Assembly (NCBI GenBank): GCA_007844125.1
Contig: CM017562.1
Coordinates: 61,152,529 to 61,216,528, forward strand
Length of the DNA: 64,000 bases
Direction of reading: 5' to 3'
DNA from: Sinonovacula constricta
Taxonomy: Eukaryota > Mollusca > Bivalvia > Cardiida > Solecurtidae
A model generated the notes under the pieces. That model searched no databases. It was not told where the DNA came from and saw nothing but the letters and a program-made list of their open reading frames with translations. Positions 51,501 through 64,000 of the stretch are shown here, piece by piece. The translations under genes and the position numbers were made by a program. Numbering within the stretch: position 1 is the stretch's first letter; each line of letters begins with the position of its first letter.

Positions 51501-52400
51501 ATCTTTCTGACATTCATGATTACGGCCTGCGTTATGTTCAGTGTAACAGATTAGAAACTAAAAACAGACAACAAGTTTTACCGGTTGTCGAGGACCGATT
51601 ACATAATAATGTGCCCCTAAGAAGGGCGAATTCAAAAATTAAAAATAAATCATACTGATAGCAGCATAGTTGGCATAATTATTATTGAAAAAAAATAACA
51701 CAACGGATTTGAAGCATTTCGTGCGCATAAGAATATATGACAAAGTCCTATAATCATTGCAACATATACCAAACTCCGAAAAGGCACAGAACAAAGGTAT
51801 TTCACATGCAAGCCAAGCGAAAAGTAAGAACACATTTGTCATGAGTCATTAAACGAAAAGAGCAAACCCGACAGTTACCGCCTTGGAACGGTCAGTCGGC
51901 AATATGGACCGATTGGGGTGCTTAAACCGGTTTTACAGAGCTCTAACCCGCACTTCCTGACGAGTTTCTCAAATGCAAGCAATGAAAAGAAAAACGATCT
52001 ATTTGAATACGAAATGTCTATAATATTTTTATTTATAATTTTGTAATAGTTGAAGTTCAATAACAGATTTTGTATGATTTTGAAATATATATGTATTTCA
52101 TATATAAAGTATAATAATTGTGTAATTTTATTTCTAAATGTGACAGTTATGCATGTGAGCAAGCGTGTAACATTTTAACAAATTATTTGCAAACACAGAA
52201 TGCTTTAGATAACCAGTTATACATAAAATAGAACTAAGTGAACATAATAAAAGACTATCAGCGGACACGACCCTTCATGAAACAGTTAATGAAATAAATA
52301 ACCTTGTAACCTATGACTTTACTATTTATTCCCGGTTGTTATGCTTTTCCTTTTGCACAATGTCTACTTCAAGTTTCCTGGTTTCTACTTCAGGTTGAAA
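48501..52400. other. intergenic stretch between carboxypeptidase copies
   Basis: AT-rich with no recognised gene. R1-like reverse pieces occur at about 50860-50960 and 51305-51370 (ATTACCGCCTTGGAAGGGTC), and the larger copy at 51735-51975 is listed separately. Confidence 0.5.
51735..51975 (-). mobile_element. dispersed repeat, R1-related
   Basis: The CAAAGTCCTATAATCATTGC.., then GCACAGAACAAAGGTATTTC block is followed by GACAGTTACCGCCTTGGAAC, GGTCAGTCGGCAATATGG, TGGGGTGCTTAAACC and CACTTCCTGACG. It preserves the R1 core well. Confidence 0.7.
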
Positions 52401-55400
52401 TTATTTAATCTAAAAACTATGTGGTGCTTTTCGCTGCTAGAAAGAAAATCTTAAATGCATCCACATTTGTTTTTATTATTTGGTTCCTTCCCCACTTAAA
52501 GAAAAATGTTAACGTCTGTAAAAAACAAAAACACTTTGTAACAGCTAAGTTTAATATTATTAGTCATTTTAAGATTTCTTGCATCAACATCTGTTTTTTG
52601 GAATGGTGAAACAAGTTAGAAAAACAAATCCGGTACCCAAAAAATTTAGCATTTTGCAAAAGATATAACTATGTCCATGTATGAACGAGACCAGGGGCAC
52701 TAAAGTACATTTACATCAGTTTTCTCTACAGACTGATCTCAATCGCCAGGTCTTTATTTATTAAGGCTTTTATTTATTGAGTTGAAGTTAACATTTGATT
52801 GAAAACTTCGAACTTTTCCAAGCTATGTACATGTTTATGTATAAATATTATTTTTATAAATGCATATTTTCCATTTTTAATGATTGGGTTTTAGCGAAAG
52901 GTTTTACCCAGAGTCTATAAGACTTCACAGCCCCAGTAAATTACCTCGGGGCATCGGTACCTTCTGTAGAAAATCAAAAACTAAAACGTATATCACTACA
53001 ATCCACTGCCTTAGAATTAGGTTGTCAATAACGTTTTTTTGGTTATTGCGGTTATTGTTGTCGGTCTTTCTTATAAGCAATGCAACTGATTCAAAAGAAT
53101 TCCAACTAAGGTGACTGGCAGAGCCACTGGTATGCTTGTCAAGACAGGACTCGTATGGATGCCATGTTACAACAAAAAATGTAGAATAAATATATTTCAA
53201 TATGATTATCTTTTAGATATATAAATACCCGCATCATTGTTAGCTATGCACAATTGGCAAATACGGAGAGCAAAGAGGCAAATAGATCTATATTATATAT
53301 AATAGATGGGCAGTGTCCATAATAGACCTGTGGATGACACAACAACTTTCCGAATTTCTGTCTACAAGGCAGCATTTAATTGGATATCGCGACAAAATCC
53401 GAGCTAAAGGTTTTAGTAAAGCAACAATTATCTTTTCTTGTATGATGCACTGGAAACCGATTATCTTAGGCTTATATCGGCTCTTTATATCGGTTAATAC
53501 ATGTCTAGCTGCATGTTCATATCTTCCATTCCGCTGTAGACAGAATCATCAGGGAAATTCATTGCATATTGAGATAATCAGTTATTTTCTTTAGCTGTAT
53601 CAAATGGATACGTTGTGGTCCAATAAGGCTGACAAAGACCTTGCAGCAAGTGTATCATGTTACACGTCGAAATTATAGACATATAATCAAGTTAGAATTA
53701 AAAAATTTCTGCGATTTACCATATCATCTTATGCGTTGTTTTCTGATAATTTAAAATGAAAGTTGGTTAAAACATGGCTTCTTACCTTCTTTAGACATAC
53801 GGGCACTAAAAGTGATAAACGAAAAAGTTTTGTATGAACTTTAAGCAAAAAAGTGCTGTTGTTGTTGTCGTTTTCTGGATGGGATTTCTAGGAACGCGTT
53901 GTTTGTATACCAGCATGATATGATGTAATCCCATGATTTCAAGTTTTATGTCTGTTTTGTCAATTATTCTTGATATTATTTATCATGTTATTGTTCTTAT
54001 GATAACATCATATTGTCACTGTATCAGGTAAGTGTATTTTGAAAAGTTAAATATATATTTTTAAATATTCATATTTTCAAGTGGCTTGTTACATAATATA
54101 TACAGTGTGCACAGCATTTGGCTCTGTGTGGTGCTCATAATTGTTTAAAGTGATTTCAGTTACTCGTCGTAAACATTATCCGTCGACCTCTCTTGTCCTC
54201 ACTCGAATCATCATTTAACATACAATATATTCCCGCCATACTACTTTATTTGCAATACGATACGCCATGTCATAGTCATATAAGCTTCAATCATATCTGA
54301 TGTGCTGTTACTTATATTCCATGCATGAAGCATTTATAACAATTGTGGCGTAACTTAAAGCTTAGGTTTTACTACCGTTGATTGGTTCATAAACATTGTA
54401 ATTTTTATAACACATAAAAATATTTTCATGACCTTACACGTGGGCAATCGCTTTCATACATAATTAATAATCATTTCTACAAGGCCTTTTTACACACATT
54501 CTATACATTGCGTATTTTTAACAATCAATAACAATGGGGTTAGTATTCAGAGAAAAAAAATCAAACGCATCTCGTGCAGCCATCTTTAAAAAGCACATGT
54601 GGATTTCTAATAAATGCAACGAATTTAACATGTCTGAACATGCATAAATAAGATTGTAAATATTTGCAAGAATTTAACTTATCATTCATTAATTAAAATA
54701 ATGTAACACAACAAGCTCTGGTTAGCCGTATACAGCCTTTGGCCGTATAGTTTGGTCGCATAGACAACTGAAAATATGGCTAGCAATCATAGTTTTTTGG
54801 AAAGACAAGTACAGTCAAGTATATTTGTTAATGAGCCATGACCTATAGGTGATATACAATTGTATATATGATGCTATTTGTATATGTCATTCAATGTATT
54901 AGTAAAGAAACAAAACAGCAAAACCTTTTAATCCTGATCATCAACCGTTTCATCACGTGGTGTTAAAATCCGTTAGTGTAAAATCGTGATATTAGTAAAC
55001 TCGTAATTACATTTAAATTTTATTACCAAGGATCCCGCTTGACAAAGAAATGTACAGAACAAGATAAGACAACGTTATCAATGAAATTCTAGAGCAATTC
55101 AAATCAATGGTATTTAGCAATGAATTCCACAATTAAGATGCATAAATTTAAGCAGCGCGAAAGGAATAATTAGTACTTCAAAGATGGTGCGTCAGCTCAG
55201 AAAGCTAAACCTAGCCTTTAATCTGACTTCATGAAGCTTCTAGCTGTGTACTATTCAACATTTAATTAACGTTGTCTTTTTATCACGAATTTCACTTTTA
55301 GTGCCAAAATGTGTTTTTTTTTTTAAATTTCGAATACAAATTTTCAAATATATGATAATTTAAGTACTATATGACGATAGACGCATGCTTGCTTTGTGAT

Positions 55401-55419
55401 GCACACACATAGTTTACTC

Positions 55420-55545
55420 ACGCAGGTCAGTCCGTTTGTTTACTGACCGTCCAAAGGCGGTAAGTAATGGGTTCCCTGTATGGCTGTAATGTCTCATCTC
55501 AGTGTTTTGTCACAGTTATATTACCTTCATATAGTTTAAACTATT
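55420..55545 (+). mobile_element. uninterrupted R1 copy matching the LINE-split copy
   Basis: It reads ACTGACCGTCCAAAGGCGG.., then AATGTCTCATCTCAGTG, then TTTTGTCACAG. It occupies the same relative place upstream of exon 1' as the split copy at 31245-31330 / 35055-35110. Confidence 0.7.
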
Positions 55546-57269
55546 ACGCTACGGTTATCTTTTAAATATAAAGTTACAAAATGGATATTGAAATGCTAAG
55601 ATCATCAATAAAACACCAAAATCTAAAAACTAATCTGCCACCGTAAGCATCTAATGAAAACACTGTTAAGTAATTACCAAATGTCCGTTTGACAAAGAGA
55701 GAGGCATTGCAAAATAGCCAATGTTCTCATTAAAACGATACACTAATTAAGATTAATAGTATTTAAGTTTATTTCTTTAATTAAATTCTAACACATGAAA
55801 GTAAACAACAAGATGCAAATGACGTTATCCAGAAATCGATGGGATAAAAAATTCAACAGATGTATATTTATGTAGTCGATGCAATGTAATTTTCACAATT
55901 CTCTTGGCATTGCAAGAGATGAACACTATGGCTCGTACTGTACGGCTCGTATGTTTCCTGCAGTTGATGCTGGCCAGCGTCATCATGATCCGGCCTAAGA
56001 AAGACTACGCAGGGTAATTTTTCAAAACATTTATGTCAAATGTAGGACAAATATTCATGTCTGCTTATGAGATAACTAAAACAACACTTACCGATGTGAT
56101 CATATGTGTCTATAAGAATTACATACCATATTTCACATCTACACGTACGCATTACCTCGAAGATGTTGATAGTGTTCACTGTTTAAAGGTTACGATTTAT
56201 GACCATTTTACAGTACTACATAGATCTATTACATTCTAAATGTGATTCCTAACTATCCCTTTTCTCGAATGCCTGTGACTAGGGAAATGACGCTTAATGA
56301 CTCTTCAGGTCGAGAGTTACGACTGACACTGTTGACTACGGGTTTACATTCAATACATTGTTTAATTTGCATCACATTGGTTATGGTTTAATAAACATAT
56401 TAAATTAACTAGATTTCTGTGAAACCAGTATATCTCCAGACATTGTTTTACCTTAATCACAATATCTTTTAATTCTATGTGGTTTAAAAATCCCACTAAA
56501 ACTAATGTGTATATTAAATTCAGCGGCTATCAATACAAAAAAGAAAGACAAAGACAAAACAAGTCATAAAATCAACAATTAAATTCGTTTGACGTTTGTA
56601 AAAGTTCAACCCGTTGCCTTTTGTAAGCCTGTAAAGTGCTCTGCTTACTGCGCCATTGAACGCAACCAGAGTTATGATTTTGACAGGCTTCAACCGGTGC
56701 TTATCAGTTTATTTGGATAAATGTCAAGTCAAATAAAGTTCATTTGTTAATGTTTTGGTCAGTTCTCTGAACAAGATGTTTCTTGTTTTGATCTGTTTGT
56801 TCTAATTAAAAGGTGTCGGAGATGTTGTAGGCTGAAGGTATTTGGAATTAAACACAAATCTTTTCAAAAGTTCAAAGTAAGAAAAAGTGACAATATATTT
56901 CAAATACAAGTATCCATAACATTCTTGATTCTGAAGCCAAATGCATATAACGTTTTGCAAATGACCGGCCTTAATTTAGCATGACACATCTTAATCCAGA
57001 CAAATAACAAGGCGACCCACATTGATAGAAAATAACGATTGGATCAATATAGTATTCTAAACAATAAACGTATCACGTAAGAAGCTTTAGGTGTCCTATT
57101 TCATAACTTTTTTTATAGAACGTGATGATGCATACTTTTGGGAATAATAATGACTATTGCCAGGGGAACCAACTGTTGACCCTTGGGTTCAAATTTTGTT
57201 TAGTTTGTGCCCGATATATAATTGAGTATTATTATTGATTCCAAGCTCAGGATTGGATTTTTTCCAAAA

Positions 57270-57490
57270 ACGTTAAAACGGTAGTAGTTTTGCTTCATTG
57301 CTGACGCACAAGCAAATATTTGTAGTCCCACGACTAAATGGTCCGATGTCAGCATAAAATGATCATGTTAGGAGTTCACAGCATGTTGTACACATTGATG
57401 GCAGCATTACATCTGCCCTTAGTGGATAAGATCTCCAAATATATGAAATTCTGTTCTCTTGGAGGAACGATAAACAAAATAAACAATCAT
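57270..57490 (+). mobile_element. 5'-truncated SINE, duplicate of 36236-36440
   Basis: It holds the same body motifs (TGATCATGTTAGGAGTTCAC, ATTGATGGCAGCATTA, GGAGGAACGATAAAC) in the same relative place as in the first copy. Confidence 0.6.
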
Positions 57491-57974
57491 TTATTCTAGT
57501 GACCTTGCGAATTTAAACTTTCACACAGCTAGACAATGAAGACAATTCAAGTGTGTCGACCTTTTGAGCATTTTTCCTTATTAGAATGACGTCATGATGA
57601 CATCACAACTTAAAGATAAAGAGAAGGGTATGCTTTTATTTTTTGCATGCTTTCCTTAATAAGTTATGTTTAAGTTTTGTTAAGTATATGTTTGCATACA
57701 TAAGCTACCGAACATGCATTATTTGCTGAATATATCTATTCAAATTTGAGAAGTGTGAAATCTACATTGAGTCACATTGCCTAGATTTATTTATGTTTCA
57801 ATAATCTATGCGTATAACCAATGCTGCTTAGTTATTGTTTGTCATTGTCACATAATTGCATACAACATTATTACAGCAAAAAGCTTAATTGTTTATAGAG
57901 GTTAAAACCAATTTGTTTGGCAAATTATTCTCTGCACGAAACGTCAATATAAAAAAACTAAGACTGCATTCAAA

Positions 57975-58032
57975 CCAATTTTAAATATCTGTGAAAATTT
58001 TGATAGGACCTTTTCTTATTGACCTATTGATT
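57975..58032 (+). mobile_element. R1 distal-end fragment
   Basis: Only the end TTTTAAATATCTGTGAAAAT.., then GATAGGACCTTTTCTTATTG is present. The matching place in copy 1 (about 38310-38330) lacks it. Confidence 0.6.
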
Positions 58033-60659
58033 GTAAACAGACATATTGCATGATTGGTTTTATATTTAAATAATTTTGTTAAATGGGTGTAATAATAGTT
58101 TATGTAATTTCAATGTTGCAACTTTCGTTTGCTAAGTGCTCGTTGTTTTTACTTAAGAATATAGGCATAGGGCATTTGATTTTAAAAAGTAAAACCAACA
58201 TAAATTGTTCATCGATATTCAACATTTAGAATTGTGAGTTATCAAAAATGGGTCACACAGTTACAGCTTAATATCCCGTTTTTTAATATGCTTAATGAAG
58301 CAGCAGATGCTTTTTGTGTCAATATATGGATCCCTTATAGCATTATCAGTAAAGTAAACTTAATTTAGCATGTAAATACTCGTGTATCGTGCTTTTCCAA
58401 GTTGTAATGTATGTTAAATTGGACTTGCCATGTTATCGTATTGAAACATAAAGTCTTACTTAAATGAATACACAAGAAACAGATGCATCTGGTTTTGTTT
58501 GTAAATATTTCACACATGATAGATATTCATTTTCGAGTGACCAAAGTCGACTTTGAAGATTATTTTATAATATATATTTACTTTTTTTTAAATAAGTAAT
58601 TAAATACGTTGTTTTGTTTCAAAGTTAACGATAATTAACTTTTGAAATAAGAAGACGACAACAAGGCAATGTTGAAATCGAATATGAATGAAATCTTTCG
58701 ATTTCCTAAACAGTCATTGATCGCACCAAAAATGGTCAGAATTCGGTTTATATTAAATAGATGTCACCCAAAAGTAAACTTGATCAGAAACTTTATATTA
58801 TATACTACTAAGCAGAAACAAAAAGCTAATTCAGATAGCCGAGTTTTCAACAATAATTGATAAAAAACAATAACAACATGCGTAACCAGTTATGGTCCAT
58901 TTACTGTTCTTCAAACAGCCGGTGTCGTAAAATGCATTTCAACGACCCTTTCAAATTAACCTTGGACTACTTTAATATGTGTTTCTAAACTTCACTTCTC
59001 TGGTGTGTACAGAAAGTATGTATTTTTATAACATGTACACATATGACAAAGAAAGTGTTCTCTCAAATGTTTGGTACTGAAGTCGAAACACACCGTTCAA
59101 TAATAGGTTCGTGCTTGTAATTGCTATGTATAGTAAACATGAAGTTCAATGATACACTTCTTAAATTTTTACAGTTTCACAGTAACTGTTTCGAACTTTC
59201 TCTCCAGATGAAGAATGTGTCGATTATATTTTGGATCTCGCTATAGTGCATAGATTAAGCGAAAACATCTGGTCTGTAGGTATGTCTCGATGTATCGTAT
59301 TAATGTTATACTCGTAATGCAAACATAAAATGTGGATGCCGCTGATTTAATGTTTGACATTATACCCTTTGTGGCCGAAATGACAGCGAATTGCAAACAG
59401 TTTTTTCCGTGTATAGTTGATGTGCATATTGTATTATTAAAATAGGGTATTCAGGGTAGAAAAACCTACAAAATAATACAATCTGCGATAATTACTTTTA
59501 TCGATAGTTTGTCTATTTTGACGGATTACTTGCTTGTAAAAGGTTGCTGGAAAGACCAAAATTGCCCTGCAATTTTCATTGCACGTCTTCAATTGTTTCT
59601 TCGACTGGTTTTGTCATGACACGATTTGTTCTGCCAGAAGCGGTGTTATTGGTTGATAATGAAGTAAATGGCGGGTGGTATCTTTGTGTTCATGCAATGG
59701 GCACTGGTTAAGATTATTTTAACTGACACCTGCATCAGTTAAACTAAAATAAATCGTGTTTGCCTTTGGGCTTATCTATATAAAGGTATGGGATTATGAT
59801 TATGATTATGCTAAATCATTGTTGAAGATGATTATAAGACAACACTAATGAGACTGTTTAGAAGGAGGATGATGATAAATAAGAAGACGATAAATAAATG
59901 TGCAGACTATGGATTTCCTACAGAAAGGGTTATCCTGACAAGTTTATTATTTACCTCAACCGAGTATTTTATTGGTTCTATTTAAAAGCTTTGTTCTTGC
60001 GAAACTGTACAGACTTACATGAATAATGTTGTATTCTTTGCTATTCACTTATGCATACCTATCTTAACATCGTTTGTTAGTATACGTAGTCGTGCTCTTA
60101 GATGGTCATGAAGCGAGAATATTTTTGTTTGGAGCATGTGAGCCTTTTAGTCCTAGTTAAGGACTCAATGTTCCGATAGTGCCTTCTTTTTTATTTTCTT
60201 TATCAGATCTCTATTTACATAATGGGCAGGTACGTTTACAAAGAAAAGTATTCCTTTGTGCCAATTGTCATGTTTCAATGATTATAAATACGAAGTTTAC
60301 CGGTTGTGTTTTTCATTCTGTTGTCATTTTGACTAGTTAAATCTTTTGCAGACGATCTAATAAACATCGAAAAAATGGCGGCCTACATATCCGAATTGAT
60401 CTTTGATATCGTGTCAATATGCAAGTTTAACAACAAAATAAAATATTACGGTTTGTAAAAGGAAATATGCTTTTAAAATATAAAGATACCGGGAAAAGGT
60501 TTTCAATACAGAAATTACTGATATATAATTTCTAACAGATCGAAATCAACATCAATGGTCTGGTCAATTTGTATTCGAAATTCGAAGTTTGAAATGACCC
60601 GATAAAAAGATACCAGTGCCTTCAAATCCAGTCTAGTTTCAAAGAGATAATGAAAACAG

Positions 60660-61465
60660 TGACTTAAAGCCATAATTGGACAGTCACTGTTGGATTTCTT
60701 GTCTCTTCATCTCTCCAGTCGTGCCCTATATAGGTGGGACAACTTGAGCAGTCTCCATACCCTTTACGTGAGATTGCACAGTAGGTATAACATCGGGATT
60801 TTTTTTTTATTCTTTATCATATATAATATGTCAACTGCGGATAAATCCTCGGCGTTTATAATATGTCTTTTAAACGATTAACTCTAAACAATACTACGTT
60901 TTATTTTGTTGATTTTCTAAAATTCTATTGTTTCTTCCATATTGTTTACATTTCACTTTTGACACTTTTGGCATATGACGTCATGGCATTTATGACGTCG
61001 TTATATGGTTCTTATAATATATCAGCGCTTGTACTGCTTTATTTTATTTTAAACTACTCTCTCATTTGGAATTTTTTGGTTGCCGAGGCTTTTATCTACT
61101 GTAAATACTGTACATATGTTCATTATATCTGTTTTAACTCCCGATGCAGGTGCTTATTGTTAGTTGTGTCACTTTGACGGGATACTTTTATTTACACTGT
61201 TTGTTTGATAGAAAAACCGTCAGGAAGTGCGAGGTTGGAGCGCTCCACAAACCAGGTTTAAGCACCCCAGTTGGCCATTTTGCCGACTGACCGTTCCAAG
61301 GCGGTAACTGATGGTTTTTCTTTTTGTGTGTTATGTCTCGTCTCTGTGTTTTTTGTCACATTTACATTTACCTTGTCTGCCTTGGTCTGCAGGTAGATAA
61401 AATTTAAATATCTGTGAAAATTTTGATAGGACCTTTTCTTATTTACCTATTTGAAACAAAAGTCC
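60660..61465 (+). mobile_element. insertion specific to copy 2, ending in a full R1 repeat
   Basis: Copy 1 has only a few bases between the same flanks near 43040-43055. The extra DNA includes an R1 copy at 61195-61452, the best-preserved in the window, which starts AAACCGTCAGGAAGTGCGAG. A hydrophobic 104-codon frame at 60863 is compositionally biased and not called. Confidence 0.6.
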
Positions 61466-62041
61466 ACTCTTATATGAATGGAATTACAAACAAACAAATA
61501 ACTATTTTACTTTAACAAATGTCAATAGACGCTTAGGTGCGAATTCGTGTAACTAATATGAATGTTGTGAAACTTCTCGGTTTCTTGATAGAACCACTTT
61601 ACATGATCAAACTATCAAAATAAATTCGTAGTATGATATATTGTATGTATTGCTAAAGAACTTATAGCAACGTGTATTTGTTTGATAGAATTGATAATGA
61701 CATAGTTACCCATCTTGCAAAACAATACAACAAGTGACTTTTATGCAGCATTGAACTTTCAATGACATTCTTTTTCAGTCATGAAAGTGAAAACGACGAT
61801 AACTATCCACAACTAAGAGAAGCTGCATCAACCATTACTGAGGCGCCCCCGTAAGCTCCGTTCGCTCCTTGCAATGTCTCACATGAATATTGTGACTACA
61901 ATCAGGTAAAGTGGTTAATAATGACTTTTTTGTTATAAAGCGTTTAATAATGGTGATACGTTATTTAGTGCAAATTTTATTTTCAATGAAACTTATTAGA
62001 AAAAATAATATTGAGAGAATTGCTGTTGTTGTTGCTGTTTT

Positions 62042-62056
62042 TTGTGCTTGATGATA

Positions 62057-62100
<44 letters not shown>
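62042..62100 (+). repeat. (GAT)n microsatellite before exon 5'
   Basis: About 14 GAT units followed by purine-rich sequence up to the acceptor at 62206-62207. It is the counterpart of the purine repeat at 43610-43742. Confidence 0.9.
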
Positions 62101-62389
62101 ATTGAAATAATGATCAGGATTAGAATAAAGATCATGACAAGAGGGAGGAAAAGGAGAAGGGGGAGGATTAAGAAAAAGACGATTGATAAATAATGATGAT
62201 GTTGCAGATTATGGATTTCATCCAGCAGAAGGCCACAGATTATCCGGACAAGTTTGTTATCTACCCAATCGGAACGACGGCTAATGGTCGTCCTATCTAC
62301 TGTGTGAAGGTAAATCTTGGTGTGACTCTTATCAGACAATCGGATGACATAGAAGTTATACACAGGCCGAATCTAAATATTTACAGTAG

Positions 62390-64000
62390 TAAACTTCTGG
62401 TTACGTTGCTTTATACTGACTAATCTGTTTGTAGCGAATTCAAGATCATAACAAATAAAGGCTATAATTAAATATAGCAATCGAACATATTATAACGGTT
62501 GTCAAATTTATAAGGTAGTATAACCTAATAAGGTAGTATAGAATGATGCCATTCACAATTGACACTGATTGCCTCTAACCTGAGCTGTTATGATAAATTC
62601 GTCACACCACTGTGACGCAATTGTCGTCAAGTAAATACAAACATTCATTCATTTAGTGATGCAGTATTTTAAATAATTATGTTTTTAAACCTGGTGTTTC
62701 TATGCATCTTTTCCATTGTTCTTTAATCCTTTCACATTACGTGGCTAGACTTAAAGGTCGTTCATGACAGTGAATAAAAAGAAAACTGTACTTGCTGCGG
62801 AATGTTCAGTTAAACTTTTGTAATTTAAACATACTTAACATAATTCTTAACACAGTGTCTATATTACAAATAAATTTCCATATATGTTTAAAAGAGTTAA
62901 GAAGTCATTGAAAACCTTAATAGCTTGTGTTTTCATACTGATATATATTTCAAAACAACGAAACACCGAGGTCGTTGTTGAAACAATATATGGATTATTC
63001 ACAATACTGAAATTAATCATCCCACCAACAGTATTTCAGTTATTTGAAGACCGTGTCAACTTGAAATAGATATATCCTTGCCATTTTAACGACTTTGGAA
63101 CATCGCTGCCCTGGACCAAATCGGGGCACTTTCGTAATTTGAGCCGACTTTCCACTGATGGCATACCGGATCCGAAATATAAAAGTAAATAATCCGTCAT
63201 GTCATAGAAGTAGGTACAAACGATTCCCTTGGAAAGTGTGATCTCGTTGTTTAGAAATACTGCTATTACATGAATTAAAGGTGGTATCCAACAGTTTGGA
63301 CATATACTTTTTTGTCTCAGTTATTCCAAAAAATAATTTTGACATGAAATGATCCCACGAAATGCTGCCTATTGTTGTCCAACATGTATATGGAATGTGA
63401 AGCATATCACTCACTCGTTATTACAAACACGTGTTTCATATCCGAGCCACGTTGCTCAGTTGGCTATTTTTAACAAAGAAAACTTTGCGACCACTTACTT
63501 ATTCAAGTTATAGTTTTATCCGGGTAATATACTATGACATCGATATCTTGTTTGGAAAGAATGAGCGTTTTAATCATTTCTTTTTTAACAATTGAGTTTG
63601 TTACACTACAGTAGTATAAATTTACGTAAAAGTTATGCCCAAACAGGCATACATTTAATATATTGTTACATTTATTTGACACCACGTAAGTTCTGGAGGG
63701 TAAATCGGATCGATAATTTAAGAGAATACTATATTATAGATAGTTAGAATAATCTCAAGCAAGCGTGACTTTAAAATGATATTTCTATAATAAGTAATTA
63801 GACTGCATAATAGGGACTTCAATACATTCACGCTGTGTACTTTTGGTCTACTCCCATCTGGTCTGCTATGAAATTCCTATTACCTCTTTAGTGAAAATTT
63901 GATTTGGTTTAATCCTATTTCGTCTACTCCCAATCAAGTCTGTGTTAAAAATTAGTCACGTATACCTATTAAAATCCGAAAAGGTAGCGATATTAAAAGT
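62390..64000. other. stretch after the duplicate, no gene recognised
   Basis: Similarity to copy 1 stops close to 62390 (copy 1 about 43930). Small frames at 62884-63069 and elsewhere show no family features. Confidence 0.5.

Larger units (their letters stand above)
55919..62309 (+). pseudogene. partial tandem duplicate of the carboxypeptidase gene (exons 1, 4, 5)
   Basis: Exon 1' is 55919-56013 (MNTMARTVRLVCFLQLMLAS, then a changed signal end IRPKKDYAG). Exon 4' is 61779-61905 and exon 5' is 62208-62309 (33 of the 35 exon 5 codon-level features kept: DFIQQKATDYPDKFVIYPIG). Exons 2 and 3 (propeptide) are missing because sequence matching 37246-38262 is absent around 57905-57940. Exon 4' contains an in-frame TAA at 61852-61854 in the proline-rich linker. 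No THAREW exon or later catalytic exon is seen before the window end. The frame would survive the exon 2-3 loss, since 201 nt are removed. I read it as a decaying partial gene copy. A functional gene with unusual splicing and exons past the window cannot be fully excluded. Confidence 0.85.

Noticed and set aside
60863..61177. 104-codon hydrophobic open frame
   Set aside because: The amino-acid composition follows AT-rich DNA (F, Y, L, I), it lies in a copy-2-specific insertion, and it has no family features.
62011..62193. Open frame with a poly-aspartate run
   Set aside because: Translation of the (GAT)n microsatellite in an intron.

Overview
This is nuclear DNA from an animal. It is strongly AT-rich, has short exons with GT..AG introns, poly-A signals, LINE and tRNA-SINE retroelements, and no operon-like packing. 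An ovothiol synthase gene, a secreted pancreatic-type carboxypeptidase and this repeat content fit a marine or freshwater invertebrate. A mollusc, perhaps a bivalve, is my best guess, but that is inference and I cannot name a species.

Layout. (1) About 2.4-22.0 kb, + strand: an ovoA gene (5-histidylcysteine sulfoxide synthase / mercaptohistidine methyltransferase). Sixteen exons are visible. They splice in a consistent frame into 694 residues up to the stop; only the first few dozen residues lie upstream of the exons I can recognise. Its introns hold a decoy-acceptor minisatellite, a LINE fragment, tRNA-like SINE sequences and a 45-bp inverted repeat. (2) 22.0-31.3 kb: gene-poor, with a 20-bp minisatellite of about 35 units at 23.9-24.6 kb. 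(3) 31.3-35.05 kb: a decayed non-LTR retrotransposon (PHD finger, endonuclease, reverse transcriptase, GATA-repeat tail). (4) 35.55-48.2 kb: a complete 11-exon M14A carboxypeptidase of 418 residues with signal peptide, propeptide and all zinc and catalytic residues. (5) 48.2-52.4 kb: intergenic, with dispersed repeats. (6) About 53-62.4 kb: an old tandem duplicate of the carboxypeptidase 5' half and its upstream flank. It keeps exons 1, 4 and 5, lacks the two propeptide exons and carries a stop codon. I see no catalytic exons after it before the window ends.

The two genes are functionally unrelated. One makes ovothiol from cysteine and histidine in the cytosol; the other is a secreted zymogen that trims C-terminal residues from peptides. 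The most informative feature is the pair of duplicated carboxypeptidase blocks. Aligning them dates insertions (LINE, dispersed repeats), exposes the exon loss in copy 2 and a mutated splice acceptor in copy 1, and shows one patch much more similar than the rest, suggesting gene conversion. I found no clearly new biological system; the notable points are structural and evolutionary.
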